64,000 bases of DNA from Nephromyces sp. MM_2019 (Eukaryota > Apicomplexa > Aconoidasida > Nephromycida). Made by a program: the position numbers and the translations under genes. Numbering within the stretch: the stretch's first letter is position 1; each line of letters starts with the position of its first letter. The notes beneath the pieces were generated by a model. The model made no database searches. It was not told the origin of the DNA and saw only the letters and a program-made list of their open reading frames with translations. The DNA lies in NCBI GenBank assembly GCA_015657535.1, contig JADHZB010000496.1, forward strand, positions 21,756 through 85,755. Direction: 5' to 3'. Shown here piece after piece: positions 63,394 to 64,000 of the stretch.

Positions 63394-64000
63394 AGGTCAA
63401 GAATTAAGTTCATCTGAGTCAAGTATATCTGAAACAAAACTTAGAAATAACAAATATAAGAAATATGTAAATACACACACAAAAACAGTGGATGATTATC
63501 CTAATGAATATCCTAAATATAAGCGTAGATACACTGATAAAATTGATGATTACACACAAGCAACTAGTTCATTGTCTTGGCAATCAACAAATATATATTC
63601 ACAGGATGATAAATCTATACCCTCTACATTAAATATAGGGCATTACAATTCTAGAATTTCACACACACACCAAAAACAACCTCAAAAATCATCATATATA
63701 TACACATTTTTGTATTATATGTATATAACCTTACCTATATGGTTGAGTTTGATGTTATTACCTTTTCATTACACACACACATCTCCAGTTTATCATATAT
63801 CAAACAATTTATCTAATATATTTAATCGGATTATATACACACCTCTATATCGATTTATACATTGCACATTACATCCAATTGAAGATATATCAAACATACG
63901 TCAACATTTCACACACACACATCCAAATTTCACACACACACATCCAAATTTCACACACACACATCCAAATTTCACACACACACATCCAAATTTCACACAC
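62036..64000 (+). CDS. Repeat-rich membrane-protein gene, partial (runs off the window)
   Basis: Exon 1 is 62036-62507, exon 2 from 63396; a G|GT codon joins the exons in phase and the frame stays open to 64000 (at least 358 residues). Exon 1 is charged and hydrophilic (MNSNKIDLEDEMCEVYEG, then Lys/Asn/Glu-rich, with HTIHTIHTF). Exon 2 begins QELSSSESSISETKL, has Tyr/Lys-rich segments, then one hydrophobic span, YMYITLPIWLSLMLLPF (about 63715-63765), and finally the heptapeptide FTHTHPN repeated. No signal peptide at the start and no family recognised. Coding reality is supported by the in-phase junction and two long open exons, but ACACAC composition could mimic openness. It could be a lineage-specific surface or exported protein at a repeat-rich chromosome region. 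Confidence 0.6.
62508..63395 (+). repeat. Intron made of a CA-rich higher-order minisatellite
   Basis: Starts GTAATA and ends GTGTGTGTAG. From about 62780 to 63330 a CATACACACT-CAATCCAAAT-AAA(C/T)TACA unit recurs: at 62821, 62891 and 62961 (period 70), then 63001 (period 40), then shorter variants mixed with CAATTTAAATAAACTATATA. At 888 bp it is far longer than the 50-100 bp introns elsewhere. Confidence 0.7.
63908..64000 (+). repeat. 21-bp coding tandem repeat, at least 4.4 copies
   Basis: TTC ACA CAC ACA CAT CCA AAT (FTHTHPN) repeats without a base change from 63908 to the window edge, in frame with the upstream exon. Confidence 0.9.

Noticed and set aside
59827..64000. Telomere or telomere-associated array
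   Set aside because: No TTTAGGG, TTAGGG or related G-rich unit is present; the repeats are CA/TA based.
1..64000. CRISPR arrays, insertion sequences, bacterial operons or promoters
   Set aside because: Spliced nuclear genes, no repeat-spacer pattern, no transposase and no ribosome binding sites; the DNA is eukaryotic.

Overview
The window is AT-rich nuclear DNA from a eukaryote that uses the standard genetic code. Genes carry many GT-AG introns, mostly 50-100 bp in the left half, and are separated by 0.3-2.5 kb spacers. Two genes narrow the lineage. PEX10 (8.9-10.3 kb) implies peroxisomes. An adenylate kinase of the plant-chloroplast subtype with a hydrophobic N-terminal leader (50.0-51.8 kb) implies a secondary plastid. 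With the base composition and small introns, this best fits an apicomplexan or close relative that kept both organelles (coccidia-like, or the Nephromyces/Cardiosporidium type), and fits less well with Plasmodium, piroplasms or Cryptosporidium, which lack PEX genes. This placement is inference; no taxonomic search was possible.

Layout, left to right: ORC5 (-), an ARP1-type actin-related protein (+), phosphatidylinositol synthase (+), PEX10 (-), a long-form LOG-family protein (-), and weakly supported exons near 14 kb and 16.6 kb. Then come two structured RNA genes in tandem on the + strand at 17.07-17.61 kb, identifiable as RNase MRP RNA followed by nuclear RNase P RNA. Next are an RPAP3/SPAG1-like TPR protein (-), an unidentified 1052-residue protein (-), a GC-rich hairpin island at 23.35 kb, an uncertain exon cluster at 24.1-25.1 kb (+), GPN1 (-), VMP1 (+), a VPS9-domain Rab5 exchange factor (-), and an unidentified helical protein (+). 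A four-exon N-myristoylated twin-CX9C protein (+, 65 residues), RIC1 (+), the organellar adenylate kinase (+), COX19 (+) and a DOT1-like methyltransferase (+) follow. From 57 to 62 kb there is a gene-free desert of (TA)n, (CA)n, (TG)n and minisatellites. The window ends inside a repeat-laden membrane-protein gene whose 888-bp intron is a minisatellite and whose exon runs into a 21-bp repeat coding for the heptapeptide FTHTHPN.

Functional themes: membrane traffic and organelles (RIC1 for Rab6, the VPS9 protein for Rab5, VMP1, PI synthase, PEX10), RNA polymerase II assembly (GPN1 and the RPAP3-like protein act in the same pathway in other eukaryotes), mitochondrial intermembrane-space CX9C proteins (COX19 and the myristoylated one), and RNA processing (MRP/P RNAs). 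From 36.7 kb rightward every gene I can call is on the + strand. There introns lengthen (342-888 bp) and the + strand becomes G-poor and C/A-rich. The strongest non-routine signal is the MRP-P RNA tandem with only about 19 bases between the two closing helices.
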